Numbered from the stretch's first letter, positions 30,110 to 40,452 are shown. The stretch is 64,000 nucleotides of DNA from an uncultured Clostridia bacterium (GCA_947589415.1 CANQBP010000007.1:1-64000), one strand, 5' to 3'. Translations and numbers: made by a program. Notes: a model not told the origin generated them from the letters alone.

Positions 30110-32207
30110 TTATAACAGCCTCCTGTTTATTATAAGATTTATAAATTTTTCCCATACCCCATGTTGTGGCGCAAACAATTCTGTCACAAAGCACCAGTAA
30201 TGCAGGAAGAATCAATATTACCGATAACATACTGATAACAGCACCTCTTGCCATTAGCATACACATTGAGCCTATCATATCTATGTCGGAATAAACACCC
30301 ACACCGAACGTGGCGGCAAACAACCCTACTCCCGAAACGATAATAGACGGAATTGAAGTTGAAAGTGCTGTTTGTACAGCCTCCTTTTTATTGTGTCCGT
30401 GAATACGCTCGGACTTGTATCTTGTTGTCATAAGAATAGCATAATCAACGGTTGCGCCCAGTTGTATTGTGCTTATACATATAGGTGCAATAAAAGGAAG
30501 GCTCTGTCCGAGATAGTGGGGAAGTCCGAGATTTATGAAGATTGCCAGCTCAATAACCGAAATCAATATAAACGGCAGGGAGATACTTTTTTCAACAATT
30601 CCTATTATAACGAATATGGCGATTATTGATATCATATTTACGACTTGAAAATCGTGTGATGTGGTTTCTATCATATCCTTCATACAAGGACCTTCACCGA
30701 TCAGCATACCGTTTTCGTCGTATTTTTTTAATATCGTATTTAACTCATCGATCTGCCCGCTTACTTCATCGCTTGCCACCTTATATTCCGAATTTATTAA
30801 AAGCAGTTCCCATTTATCGCTTTCCAAAATATTCCTTACCGAGTCGGGGATAACCTCCTCCGGTATTCTTGTGCCGACCAGTGATTCCAGACCGAGAACA
30901 TATTTAACTCCGTCAACTTTTTCCATTTCATCTGTCATAGCTTTAACCGTTTTCGGTTTAAGTTTTGCGTCGGTGAGAATCATATGTGTAGATGCAATAT
31001 CAAAATCCTCCGATAACTTACTGTTTGCGATTGCATAGTCCATATCATCAGGCAAACATTGTGCTATATCGTAATAAACTTCGTCATTCGTTTTTTGGTA
31101 TCCGTAGTATGCCGGAGGAACGAGCAATACAAACAAAACGAGAAATACCGGGAATATACGGACTATACCCTTTGAAAAACCGTTCATGTTCGGTATAAGG
31201 GATTTGTGTTTCGTTTTTTGCAGCGGTTTGTCAAAAATAAGAATAAGTGCAGGGAGAACCGTAACGCAGCCCAAAACACCAAGGATAACACCCTTGGCCA
31301 TTACAATGCCGAGATCACGTCCCATTGTAAATGCCATAAAGCAAAGTGCAATAAATCCCGCCACGGTTGTTATTGAACTTCCGACGACCGAGGTAAGAGT
31401 TTCTTTTATTGCTACTGCCATTGCATCGTTTTTATCTTCGTATTTATCCCGTTGTTCATTGTAGATGTGCCACAAAAAGATTGAGTAATCCATTGTAACG
31501 GCAAGCTGTAAAACTGCGGAGAGAGCTTTGGTTATATAGGAGATATCCCCCATAAAATAATTGCTTCCGAGGTTAATAAGTATCATCATTCCAATGCTTA
31601 TCAGGAAAATAAACGGTATAATCCAATTGTCGAGGAAAATAATCATTGCAATGCAGGCAAGTAATACGGCAATACCGATATATATAGGTTCTTCCTGTTC
31701 GCAGAGATCTTTCAAATCCGTTACCATGGCAGACATACCCGAAACGAAACATTGTTTTCCGGCAATATCACGAATTTTCCTTATTGTGTCCATGGTAATA
31801 TCGGACGATGTTGAGGTATCAAAAAATACTGCCATCATGGTCGAATGATCCGTATTAAATTCGTTATAAATTTTATCGGGCAAAATTTCTTTCGGTACGG
31901 ATATATCAGCCAATGAATCATACCAAATTACATTTTCGACATGGTCTGTCGCTTCTATTTTCTTTTTCAATTCCGACACGTCTTTATCGGGCATATCCTC
32001 GACAATAATAAACGAAAATGCCCCCTTACCGAATTCTTTCAGAAGCTGTTCCTGTCCCTTAACGGTTTCCATATCCTCCGGCAGATAGGTAAGCATATCA
32101 TAATTTATTCTCGTCCCTATCATACCGAGTACCGACGGTATTAACAGCACAACAGCAATAATTAAAATCGGTATCCGATATTTAACTACCGTTTTTGAAA
32201 AACGCAT
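30090..32207 (-). CDS. MMPL/RND-family transporter
   Basis: Two repeated 6-TM halves; AVTMDYSIFLWHIYNEQRDKYEDKNDAMAVAIKETLTSVVGSSITTVAGFIAL and GATVDYAILMTTRYKSER. Confidence 0.9.
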   Translation of the reverse strand: MRFSKTVVKYRIPILIIAVVLLIPSVLGMIGTRINYDMLTYLPEDMETVKGQEQLLKEFGKGAFSFIIVEDMPDKDVSELKKKIEATDHVENVIWYDSLADISVPKEILPDKIYNEFNTDHSTMMAVFFDTSTSSDITMDTIRKIRDIAGKQCFVSGMSAMVTDLKDLCEQEEPIYIGIAVLLACIAMIIFLDNWIIPFIFLISIGMMILINLGSNYFMGDISYITKALSAVLQLAVTMDYSIFLWHIYNEQRDKYEDKNDAMAVAIKETLTSVVGSSITTVAGFIALCFMAFTMGRDLGIVMAKGVILGVLGCVTVLPALILIFDKPLQKTKHKSLIPNMNGFSKGIVRIFPVFLVLFVLLVPPAYYGYQKTNDEVYYDIAQCLPDDMDYAIANSKLSEDFDIASTHMILTDAKLKPKTVKAMTDEMEKVDGVKYVLGLESLVGTRIPEEVIPDSVRNILESDKWELLLINSEYKVASDEVSGQIDELNTILKKYDENGMLIGEGPCMKDMIETTSHDFQVVNMISIIAIFVIIGIVEKSISLPFILISVIELAIFINLGLPHYLGQSLPFIAPICISTIQLGATVDYAILMTTRYKSERIHGHNKKEAVQTALSTSIPSIIVSGVGLFAATFGVGVYSDIDMIGSMCMLMARGAVISMLSVILILPALLVLCDRIVCATTWGMGKIYKSYNKQEAVINEKVHN

Positions 32208-32341
32208 AAACTGTCACCTTTCCTTTTCTTTGATCATATCGACGGATATGTTCTTTGAGGTTAAACCGAAACCATATTTCATTCCCCCTCTACCCATAAC
32301 ATTATATTTATTACTTATGATAACGAAAACGGACAAAAAAC

Positions 32342-32370
32342 GCCCCGTGCCTGTTTTTTAGGCACGGGGC
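32342..32370 (-). terminator. Intrinsic terminator of the TetR gene
   Basis: gccccgtgcct / aggcacggggc; on the minus strand followed by gtttttt. Confidence 0.8.
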
Positions 32371-32413
32371 AGCTTAATGTCTGAAATTGCGGCAGTATCG
32401 TCTGTCGGATTGT

Positions 32414-32971
32414 TTACTTTATTTCACACCTTGAAATCATTTCTTCGAGCATTCCTCTTTTTATTTCACATATTCTTGAAAAGAATGTTTGGATATCGGT
32501 TGTCATGCCTGCCGTAAGCCATGCGGATATCATTCCGAAACCGACGCTTTCAAGATATTTTTTTATCACATAAAAATCATTTTCGGATATTTTTCGTCCG
32601 TTGAGTATAGTGTTAATGTACGAGCTAATGACATAATCACACACTTTCCATAAATATTGTTCATATATTTCTCTGTTAGTCGAATTGTATATATGCAACA
32701 CTGCTTTTCTTTTTGAAATGGCAGTTTCTATAACGGAATTAAGGCAGTCTTCAACTTTTTCAACTGTCGGATATCTGCGTATTATTTCGTCGGCATCTTC
32801 GGTCACTATATCTTCTATAAGTGTCGGTATATCGTCAAAATAGTAATAGAATGTGTTTCGGTTGACACCACAATGATTAACTATATCCTTTACGGTTATT
32901 TGGGCAAGCGGGCGTTCTTCGAGCAATTCAATAAATGCTTCTCTTAGTGCCTGTTTTGTGAAAGTAGCCAT
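32414..32971 (-). CDS. TetR-family regulator
   Basis: ALREAFIELLEERPLAQITVKDIVNHCGVNRNTFYYYFDDI. Confidence 0.92.
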   Translation of the reverse strand: MATFTKQALREAFIELLEERPLAQITVKDIVNHCGVNRNTFYYYFDDIPTLIEDIVTEDADEIIRRYPTVEKVEDCLNSVIETAISKRKAVLHIYNSTNREIYEQYLWKVCDYVISSYINTILNGRKISENDFYVIKKYLESVGFGMISAWLTAGMTTDIQTFFSRICEIKRGMLEEMISRCEIK

Positions 32972-33140
32972 TAAAGACCTCCTTTAGTTTAGCATGGGTT
33001 ATGCCGAAAATTATATCACTTAAAACGTAAAAAATACCTGACCCGTATAATAAAAATCAGGCAAACGTCACGACTTCGGGTTTACTCAAAAAGCGGATAC
33101 GGTTAATAAAATTATCCGAATGGGCAGCCGTACTGACAAA

Positions 33141-33168
33141 CAAGGCAAGGGTCAGAACCCTTGCCTTG
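33141..33168 (-). terminator. Strong hairpin downstream of tRNA-fMet (probable terminator)
   Basis: caaggcaagggt / acccttgccttg, 12-bp stem, 4-nt loop, short T tract on the minus strand. Confidence 0.6.
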
Positions 33169-33183
33169 CAGTAATAGTTGAAG

Positions 33184-33256
<73 letters not shown>

Positions 33257-33337
33257 ATATCTTCTTGAAAGTACTTTAATATTATATCAACAAACTTATG
33301 CTTTGTCAATACCCAAAATAAATTTTTTATCTTTTTT

Positions 33338-33466
33338 ATGGCAGGAATAAAGACTGAAAAAAGTATTGGCAATACTACCAAGTATTGGTACGACAATATG
33401 GACAATTTGACAAAAGAAACGGATTTGCTTGACGGTGTTATCACATATGAGTATAATGAATATTGA
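33338..33466 (+). pseudogene. Rhs/YD-repeat protein remnant
   Basis: MAGIKTEKSIGNTTKYWYDNMDNLTKETDLLDGVITYEYNEY resembles one YD-repeat unit; stops after 42 aa. Confidence 0.6.
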
Positions 33467-33869
33467 TGTATGACCTTTACAGGGATTGCAAAATGCATTA
33501 AAATCGTGTATGAAATATTATGCATCGTTAGTCCCGCATGGTATTAGGGTATGATAAGGCGGTCAATGTCATACATGAAATGTATGGAAAACATTAAATA
33601 GGCGGGAAAACGGGGATATAATATGAATTTTAATAGAAAAACGAAAATAACCCCTTGAGGTGTTAGGGACAGATAAGGCGTAAAGTGAACTTTTTGTTGA
33701 AACTGCGATAATGGGTTAAGGAAATTGTAAGGTTTGGCAGGGGGTGTTTACAAATAAGAGGAGTCTTTTACAACATTTACGGAAAAGTATTTTCTGAATG
33801 AATATGACGTTCCGAAAGAACTTTTGTAATATGGTTATGTGTTAAATTCTGCAAAATATACCGAAAGGT

Positions 33870-34811
33870 GTGGTGTTTATGGAAGAATATATATTGAGAA
33901 CCTGTAATTTGAGTAAAAGTTTCGGTTTGAAAGATGCAATTCGGAATTTGAGTATCAGTATAAAAAAAGGTGATATCTACGGATTTATCGGGCCTAACGG
34001 CTCCGGTAAGACTACCGCCATGAAAACTGTACTCGGACTGCTTACACCGGACAGCGGGACGGTTGAGCTTTTCGGAGAAGAAAATAATAATAAGGCATTG
34101 AAATGTGTCGGTTCTCTTATTGAATCTCCGGGACTGTATACAGATTGTTCCGCATACGAGAATATGAAGCGTTTTTCCATTATAAGCGGGGGAGATGAGC
34201 AGCAGATAAACAGTTTACTGCATTTTGTCGGGCTTGCAGATGCAGGCAGGAAAAAGGTAAAATCTTTTTCGCTGGGAATGAAGCAAAGACTCGGAATAGC
34301 GGTAGCACTCCTCGGCAAGCCTAAACTGCTCATACTTGACGAGCCTGTTAATTCTCTCGATCCCATGGGTATAAAGATTATCAGGGATATGATACTGCAA
34401 ATAAATAAAGAAATGGGAGTTACGTTTTTTATATCAAGTCACCTGCTTGGGGAATTAGAAAAAATATGTAATGTGTACGGTATCATAAATATGGGCAGGC
34501 TTGTTGAAGAAATTACTGTTGAAGAGTTGAACGAGATTTGCGGAAAGCGTATCAAAATAACCTGTGACAGACCCGAACAGGCTGAAAAACTGATAAATCA
34601 GCATTTTAATAATGTGAAAAAGATTACAACGAATACCGACAGCATAGAGGTTTCCATTGACACGTCATATATTTCCGAAATGAATCAGATGCTTGTACTT
34701 GCAGGAATAAATATAACGGAGATAAAAATTATTGCTGTCAGCCACGAAGATTATTTCCTTGAAAAAATGGGAACATTTAATGTTGGAAGAGGGGTTGGTA
34801 AATATGCGTGA
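33870..34811 (+). CDS. ABC transporter ATP-binding protein (BcrA/lantibiotic-immunity type)
   Basis: GFIGPNGSGKTTAMKTVLGLL, FSLGMKQRLGIAVALL, LLILDEPVNSLDP. Confidence 0.92.
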   Translation: MVFMEEYILRTCNLSKSFGLKDAIRNLSISIKKGDIYGFIGPNGSGKTTAMKTVLGLLTPDSGTVELFGEENNNKALKCVGSLIESPGLYTDCSAYENMKRFSIISGGDEQQINSLLHFVGLADAGRKKVKSFSLGMKQRLGIAVALLGKPKLLILDEPVNSLDPMGIKIIRDMILQINKEMGVTFFISSHLLGELEKICNVYGIINMGRLVEEITVEELNEICGKRIKITCDRPEQAEKLINQHFNNVKKITTNTDSIEVSIDTSYISEMNQMLVLAGINITEIKIIAVSHEDYFLEKMGTFNVGRGVGKYA

Positions 34812-35619
34812 ACTTCTGCATTTTCAATTTCATAGACTCTATAAAAAAGCTACTCCGTATATTTTTCTGGTAATTGTGTTTTTTATAACGTTGTCCGAGT
34901 TGGATAGGTGTAACAATATTTCACGTTACTATAACTATATTGACGGACTCTCGTATTACAGCAGGATACACGAAAATTTAGGAATGAATCAAATAATATT
35001 TAGCTGCTTTTACAAACTTGAATTGATTGTATCATTATTGATTGCAGTATTTGTCGGAATTTTTGTAACGGAGGACAGAGTCAGGGGTACAATAAAAAAT
35101 ATTTATTCTAAGGGCTATTCAAGGGTGAAAATATTTTTTTCAAAGTACATAGCGACAATATCATTACCTGTTCTGTTATTTTTTTTGATTTTGATAATGG
35201 GGTTTATAGGAGCGTTAATATGCGGTGCAGAAAATAAAAGCGCTGTAACGGCTTCTTTTTCGGAGGATACGTTTGTTCTGATAACTGTTTTTTTCAGATA
35301 TATAGCACTTACCACGTTTTTCTTTATGCTCAGTGAGCTTGTATCTTCCACGGGCGGAGCTATTGCGCTTAATATATTTTCCCCTGTTACTATAATGATT
35401 ATATTAACGATGCCTGTCATGGGAAGTCTTTCCGAGCAATTTTGGAATTTTTGGTTAAATATTATGATTGTTTTTATGTCCTTGGTATCAGTCATGGATA
35501 CAATACATTTTAGTTCTCCGGGTAAAGTAGGAATTATTTTTGTCGGCTTAATAGTGATTACGCTGTTATCCGGGGCTTTATCATTGCTTATTACGGTCAA
35601 AAAGCAAATTAAAAGCTGA
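34804..35619 (+). CDS. ABC-2 type permease
   Basis: Six hydrophobic segments; overlaps the end of the ATPase gene by 8 bp. Confidence 0.8.
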   Translation: MRELLHFQFHRLYKKATPYIFLVIVFFITLSELDRCNNISRYYNYIDGLSYYSRIHENLGMNQIIFSCFYKLELIVSLLIAVFVGIFVTEDRVRGTIKNIYSKGYSRVKIFFSKYIATISLPVLLFFLILIMGFIGALICGAENKSAVTASFSEDTFVLITVFFRYIALTTFFFMLSELVSSTGGAIALNIFSPVTIMIILTMPVMGSLSEQFWNFWLNIMIVFMSLVSVMDTIHFSSPGKVGIIFVGLIVITLLSGALSLLITVKKQIKS

Positions 35620-35786
35620 ATGTGGAGAACATGGGACTGTCGTGAAGTAATGAAAGAGAATTGTCTTATTATTGAATTGACGGGTAGTTGAACGAACCGA
35701 TTTTAGTGCTGAAATAATTATTTATTTTTGTTCGTTCATATTTCGGTTATCGTGCCGAATGGTTATGATATGACTGCAAAAGAGTT

Positions 35787-35820
35787 AAAAAATCCTGTTT
35801 TTACGGACAGGATTTTTTAA
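35787..35820 (+). terminator. Intrinsic terminator
   Basis: aaaaaatcctgt / acaggatttttt. Confidence 0.8.
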
Positions 35821-36077
35821 TTGTGATTTCGACGCGGGTATCTGTTACTGTTATGTAACAAAAACGGATGAACGATCATTGATTGCTGTTTATTCTGTTA
35901 TCGGGTGATCGCTTGCCGTATGCACCGTAAGAAAGCACATCAAAAATTGATAAGGCATAAATTTTTTCGGTTTATTAACAAAAATCGGATTAAATAACGA
36001 ATAATACAAACTTATAGGTAAATACTTAATATATAAGTTTCTTATAAACAAGACCGATAACTGTTATACTTAACCCG

Positions 36078-36425
36078 GTGATAATGATGATTGATTATAA
36101 GGCAATCGGCAGGAGAATAAGTTTATACAGAAAAAAGAAAGGACTGACTCAAGCAGCCCTTTCAGAAATATTGGAGGTGTCCGAAAGCTACATAAGTCAG
36201 GTTGAGAGGGGTATTGCAAAGATCTCACTTGCACGTCTTGACGAGATATCCGGAGTATTGTCAACGGATATCGCTATGCTTGTTTCGGACTGCGCGGTTT
36301 TGCCGGATATGGCGGTCAATACGGAAATATTTGAGATAATCGAAAATTGGGATAAAGAAAAAATCGATTTTCTCATAAACCTATTGATGTGTGCCGACGA
36401 TCAGTTTTCAAAGAGTGGAAAATGA
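36078..36425 (+). CDS. XRE-family HTH regulator
   Basis: RISLYRKKKGLTQAALSEILEVSESYISQVERGIAKISLARLDEIS. Confidence 0.88.
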   Translation: MIMMIDYKAIGRRISLYRKKKGLTQAALSEILEVSESYISQVERGIAKISLARLDEISGVLSTDIAMLVSDCAVLPDMAVNTEIFEIIENWDKEKIDFLINLLMCADDQFSKSGK

Positions 36426-36504
36426 TCGTTCAATAACGTTTACCGGCTTAGAAAAAAAGATATAAGATCCATGAAAAAAAATCTCTATGCATGTTTGCAC
36501 GTTC

Positions 36505-36544
36505 CTTTCTTGTGTCGTTATATAATATATAATCCACAAGAAAG
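36505..36544. promoter_or_regulatory. Perfect 10-bp dyad CTTTCTTGTG-N20-CACAAGAAAG flanking TATAAT-like sequences
   Basis: Arms 36505-36514 and 36535-36544; two TATAAT hexamers between them. Confidence 0.55.
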
Positions 36545-36648
36545 AATTTTTGTAGAGGGTTGCGAGTTATCTGTATAAAAATTGAACTCAACTGTAATAT
36601 TCGTGTTTCGGTTTGGGGGGGTGATGCTTTATTATCGGTAATTTTATT

Positions 36649-37968
36649 TTGTGTGCTGAATTTATAATGTATTATATTTCCGCCGTTATTCTGTCGGTAA
36701 AACTTTTCAGAGCAAAGTTTGATGTCAAAAAATTTGCAATATCATTTTTGTACTACATAGCTTTATTGATAGTTATTATTATCGGATCGGAAGCTGATAT
36801 AATGCACGATATAATGTGGCTCTCGATGCTTGTAAACGTTTTTTTGACAAGATTTTGTGTTAAGCCCATACGGTCGGGTACGATATTGTCAATATATGTT
36901 TTCCTTTTTTTCGTAAATTCCCTTGTGTTGTCGTTTGTGTATATTTTCTTTTCCCAAGAGCAATACGAAAAGATGGATATTTATATTGAATTTATTTTGA
37001 ATTTTTTATCAATGGTTTGTTGTATATTGGCGGGTTATACCGGTATAAACACAAAGTTGTGCAGGATACTTGACTGTACTTCAAAGGCAATAAAAAGGCT
37101 TATCCTCTCGCTTACCGTTTGTATGACGTTTATGGCGGCACTTTTTTTATTCCTTTTGCCCATGTATTTATCACAATCCAAAAAGCCGACGGTATCCGAG
37201 ATAGTTATGAAAATTTTGTTTATTTCGGTAATCGTGATAGTAATGATAATAGTATTTTTACTGCTTGCATATTCGGTATCGAACAAACATATCAGAAATA
37301 TTGCGGATAATTTTGAAAAGCAGATAAAAGCGCAGTCCGATTATTATGTCACGCTTTCTAAATATAATTTTGACCTCAGAAGGTTTCGTCATGATTATAA
37401 AAATATGTGCATAGGTTTGAGGGCTTTGATATCAGAGGAAAAATATGATCAGGCACTTGAAATGCTTGATAACAATGCCCATGTTTTCGACACGGGTCTT
37501 GTAAAATTCGATACGGGGAACGGCATAGTTAATGCCCTTCTTGCCGATAAGCAGAGAAAGGCGGACGAAATAGGTACAGATATAAAGTTTGAGGGTTCGC
37601 TGCCCCCGAATATGATAGACCCCGCAGATTTGTGTATAATTTTCGGGAATACCGTTGATAATGCCCTTGAGGCCTGCGGTAAGATAAATACGGAAACCGA
37701 AAAGCAAATTCTTATAAAAAGTATATGCAACAGCGGTTTTGTATTTATAAACATAACAAATCCCGTGGACAAAAAGGTCAGCATGAAAGGACATATCCCG
37801 AAAACGAGCAAGCCCGATAAGGATATGCACGGCTTCGGATTGTATTCCGTGGAAAAGGCTTTGAAGCGATATCAGGGAAATTTAAGTCTTGATTGTGACG
37901 ATAAAAATTTTTGTGTATCCATGGAGTTGTGTATGCAAAATGACCGACCCCCGATAACGGATAATTGA
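36649..37968 (+). CDS. AgrC-like GHKL-domain sensor histidine kinase; start uncertain
   Basis: N-terminal TM block; RRFRHDYKNMCIGL (phospho-His region), GNTVDNALEAC (N box), HGFGLYSVEKALKRYQG (G box). Confidence 0.87.
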   Translation: MCAEFIMYYISAVILSVKLFRAKFDVKKFAISFLYYIALLIVIIIGSEADIMHDIMWLSMLVNVFLTRFCVKPIRSGTILSIYVFLFFVNSLVLSFVYIFFSQEQYEKMDIYIEFILNFLSMVCCILAGYTGINTKLCRILDCTSKAIKRLILSLTVCMTFMAALFLFLLPMYLSQSKKPTVSEIVMKILFISVIVIVMIIVFLLLAYSVSNKHIRNIADNFEKQIKAQSDYYVTLSKYNFDLRRFRHDYKNMCIGLRALISEEKYDQALEMLDNNAHVFDTGLVKFDTGNGIVNALLADKQRKADEIGTDIKFEGSLPPNMIDPADLCIIFGNTVDNALEACGKINTETEKQILIKSICNSGFVFINITNPVDKKVSMKGHIPKTSKPDKDMHGFGLYSVEKALKRYQGNLSLDCDDKNFCVSMELCMQNDRPPITDN

Positions 37969-38021
37969 CAGATCCGTTATCGGAGGCCGGCATTTTATTT
38001 TTGTCGGGTTGTTAAAAATTG

Positions 38022-38264
38022 TCAGTCGGCTTCTTCAATAAGCGCTCTGTATCCGAGAACAAACGCAGCCGCCTCAAAGATAAATGAGAACTGCCATATA
38101 GTCGATGCAGTTACGCCTTTGCCGCCCATTCCTAAAAGCATTGATATAAGCTCAAAGACAGCGGTATCATTATTCAAGAATAATATACCGGTAAACACGG
38201 CGAGAATTATTCCTATTCCGCCGAAAATTATAGCAGTGATAAGAAGTGGTTTATTCTTCAGCAT
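38022..38264 (-). CDS. Small membrane protein of unknown function
   Basis: MLKNKPLLITAIIFGGIGIILAVFTGILFL; RBS ggggaa upstream of this ATG. Confidence 0.6.
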   Translation of the reverse strand: MLKNKPLLITAIIFGGIGIILAVFTGILFLNNDTAVFELISMLLGMGGKGVTASTIWQFSFIFEAAAFVLGYRALIEEAD

Positions 38265-38311
38265 TGTCTTATTCCCCTTTTTTTTACATAATGTAATATT
38301 TGTGATACGGT

Positions 38312-39997
38312 TCACATTGACTGCGGTGCTGTAATTTTAAACATGGTCAGGACATTGGCTATAACCGTTTTAGTCGCATTACAAAGCGCAAGACGTGCCT
38401 GGGTAAGCGGCTCATCATCATTCTTGACATGGCATGAATTATAGAATTTATGGAAAAGTGCAGCTAAATCGTACACATAACGTGTTATCTGCGAGGGATC
38501 ATAATCCTTTGCGGCAGATATAATTTCGTCGCTGTATGCTGCGAGCTTATTTATAAGTTCTATCTCTTCGGGGGCTGTCAGCTTTGCATAATCATCGGCG
38601 GTACATTCTCTTGCCTGTATTCCTTCTTCTTCGAGCTTTTTGATAATACTGCAAATCCTTGCATGGGCATACTGTACATAGTAGACCGGATTTTGCGAGG
38701 ACTGCTCAACTGCAAGGTCAAGGTCAAATTCAAAATGGCTGTTTGCCTCTCGCAGGTTAAAGAAGAAACGTGCGGCATCAATCGGTATCTCATCAAGAAG
38801 TGTTACAAGCGTTATTGCCTTACCGCTTCTTTTGGATATCTTTATGGTTTCGCCGTTGCTTATAAGCCTTACCATTTGCATGAGTACAACATCAAGTTTT
38901 GAGGCATCTACGCCGAGTGCCGTAAGAGCAGCTTTAAGTCTGGGTACATACCCGTGATGGTCTGCACCGAGTATATCTATTGCCTTGTCATAATTTCTTG
39001 TTACGAGTTTATCATAGTGATATGCTATGTCGGGGACAACATATGTGGGTATGCCGTTTGAACGTACAAGTACGAAGTCTTTGTCAGCACCGAATTGTGA
39101 GGCTTTAAACCATAATGCTCCGTCCTGTTCGTAGGTATGTCCTTTTTCCTTGAGAAGTTTTATAATATTATCGACCGCACCGCTGTTATGGAGTGTGCTT
39201 TCTCTGAACCAGCGGTCGTATTTTATGCGGTATTTAAGCAGATCTCTTTCAAGTCCCTCAATATTTTTGGGCAGAGCGAAATCTACAAGTGCTTTTCTTC
39301 TTGTTTGCGAATCGGTTTCCGTATATTTGTCACCGTTTATTTCCGCAAATGCTTTTGCGTGGTCGATTATATCCTGACCGTGGTAAGCATCATCGGGGAG
39401 TTCATAACCTTCCCTGTAAATCTGCATATAGCGGATCTCAAGTGAGGTTGCAAATTTTTCTATTTGATTGCCGGCATCGTTTACATAAAATTCTCTCGAT
39501 ACCTCATAGCCCGCCGCATCAAGTATGCTCGAAAGAGAATCACCTATTGCGCCGCCTCTTGCATTTCCTATATGCATTGGGCCTGTGGGGTTTGCGGAAA
39601 CAAATTCTACAAGTATTCGTTTTCCCTTTCCGTAATCGGATCTTCCGTAATTATCGCCCGCATTTTTTATTTCCTCAAGAACTTGTGCATAAAAGGAGCT
39701 GTCGTAAAAGAAGTTGATAAATCCGGGACCGGCTATTTCACACCTTGACAGATTTGTACCGCTAAGGTCTATGTTCTGTACGATCGCCTCGGCAATTTTT
39801 CTCGGCGCACTATGAAATGCTTTTGCCGATACCATGGCGGCATTTGCTGCAAGATCTCCGTGACAGCGGTCGGACGGTGTTTCTATACTGAATTGCGGAA
39901 TTTCCGCATCAGGCAGGAGTCCGCTTTCTATTGCCCTGCCGAAAGCGTCCGTTATTGCTTTATAAAGATTATTCAGGGATATTGATGCTGTGGACAT
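38312..39997 (-). CDS. argS: Arginyl-tRNA synthetase
   Basis: VEFVSANPTGPMHIGNARGGAIGDSLS, DILGADHHGYVPRLKAAL, C-terminal anticodon-binding domain. Confidence 0.97.
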   Translation of the reverse strand: MSTASISLNNLYKAITDAFGRAIESGLLPDAEIPQFSIETPSDRCHGDLAANAAMVSAKAFHSAPRKIAEAIVQNIDLSGTNLSRCEIAGPGFINFFYDSSFYAQVLEEIKNAGDNYGRSDYGKGKRILVEFVSANPTGPMHIGNARGGAIGDSLSSILDAAGYEVSREFYVNDAGNQIEKFATSLEIRYMQIYREGYELPDDAYHGQDIIDHAKAFAEINGDKYTETDSQTRRKALVDFALPKNIEGLERDLLKYRIKYDRWFRESTLHNSGAVDNIIKLLKEKGHTYEQDGALWFKASQFGADKDFVLVRSNGIPTYVVPDIAYHYDKLVTRNYDKAIDILGADHHGYVPRLKAALTALGVDASKLDVVLMQMVRLISNGETIKISKRSGKAITLVTLLDEIPIDAARFFFNLREANSHFEFDLDLAVEQSSQNPVYYVQYAHARICSIIKKLEEEGIQARECTADDYAKLTAPEEIELINKLAAYSDEIISAAKDYDPSQITRYVYDLAALFHKFYNSCHVKNDDEPLTQARLALCNATKTVIANVLTMFKITAPQSM

Positions 39998-40427
39998 TGT
40001 TTTTTGCCTCCTTAATTTTTAATGTAAGCTCATTAAGACTCGCAAGCTCCGATTGGATATCTATTGAATATTTTACCGTAAGTTCTCCACCGTTATCATC
40101 GAGTTTTATATTTACATCTTCGGTATATACCCCAAGTGTAAGAATCCCGAACGGCGTATTATAATTGCACTTATGGCGTTCTCCCTTTTCAAGGATAAGC
40201 TGGTGACTTTCCTCGCCGCCTTTTATAACGGTAACTACATTGTCCGGCGTGACTTTTACTGTTGTTCGGTAGTGCTTGAGGGGGGCATCGGGATCATATT
40301 CCTTATAGCTTATGTAGCGGTTGCCGTTCCTTTTAACATAGGAAGCAGAGGTTTCAAGCTCTATTTTATCCGTGCTTCCGTCGACATTTTGTCTGCCGCA
40401 TACGGAAAGAATATAGTTTTTTTCCAT
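39969..40427 (-). CDS. DUF1934 (YwiB-like) beta-barrel protein
   Basis: Sequence pattern and position directly upstream of argS (29-bp overlap). Confidence 0.82.
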   Translation of the reverse strand: MEKNYILSVCGRQNVDGSTDKIELETSASYVKRNGNRYISYKEYDPDAPLKHYRTTVKVTPDNVVTVIKGGEESHQLILEKGERHKCNYNTPFGILTLGVYTEDVNIKLDDNGGELTVKYSIDIQSELASLNELTLKIKEAKNNVHSINIPE

Positions 40428-40452
40428 TATTGTTATTTTCCTTTCTTAATTT

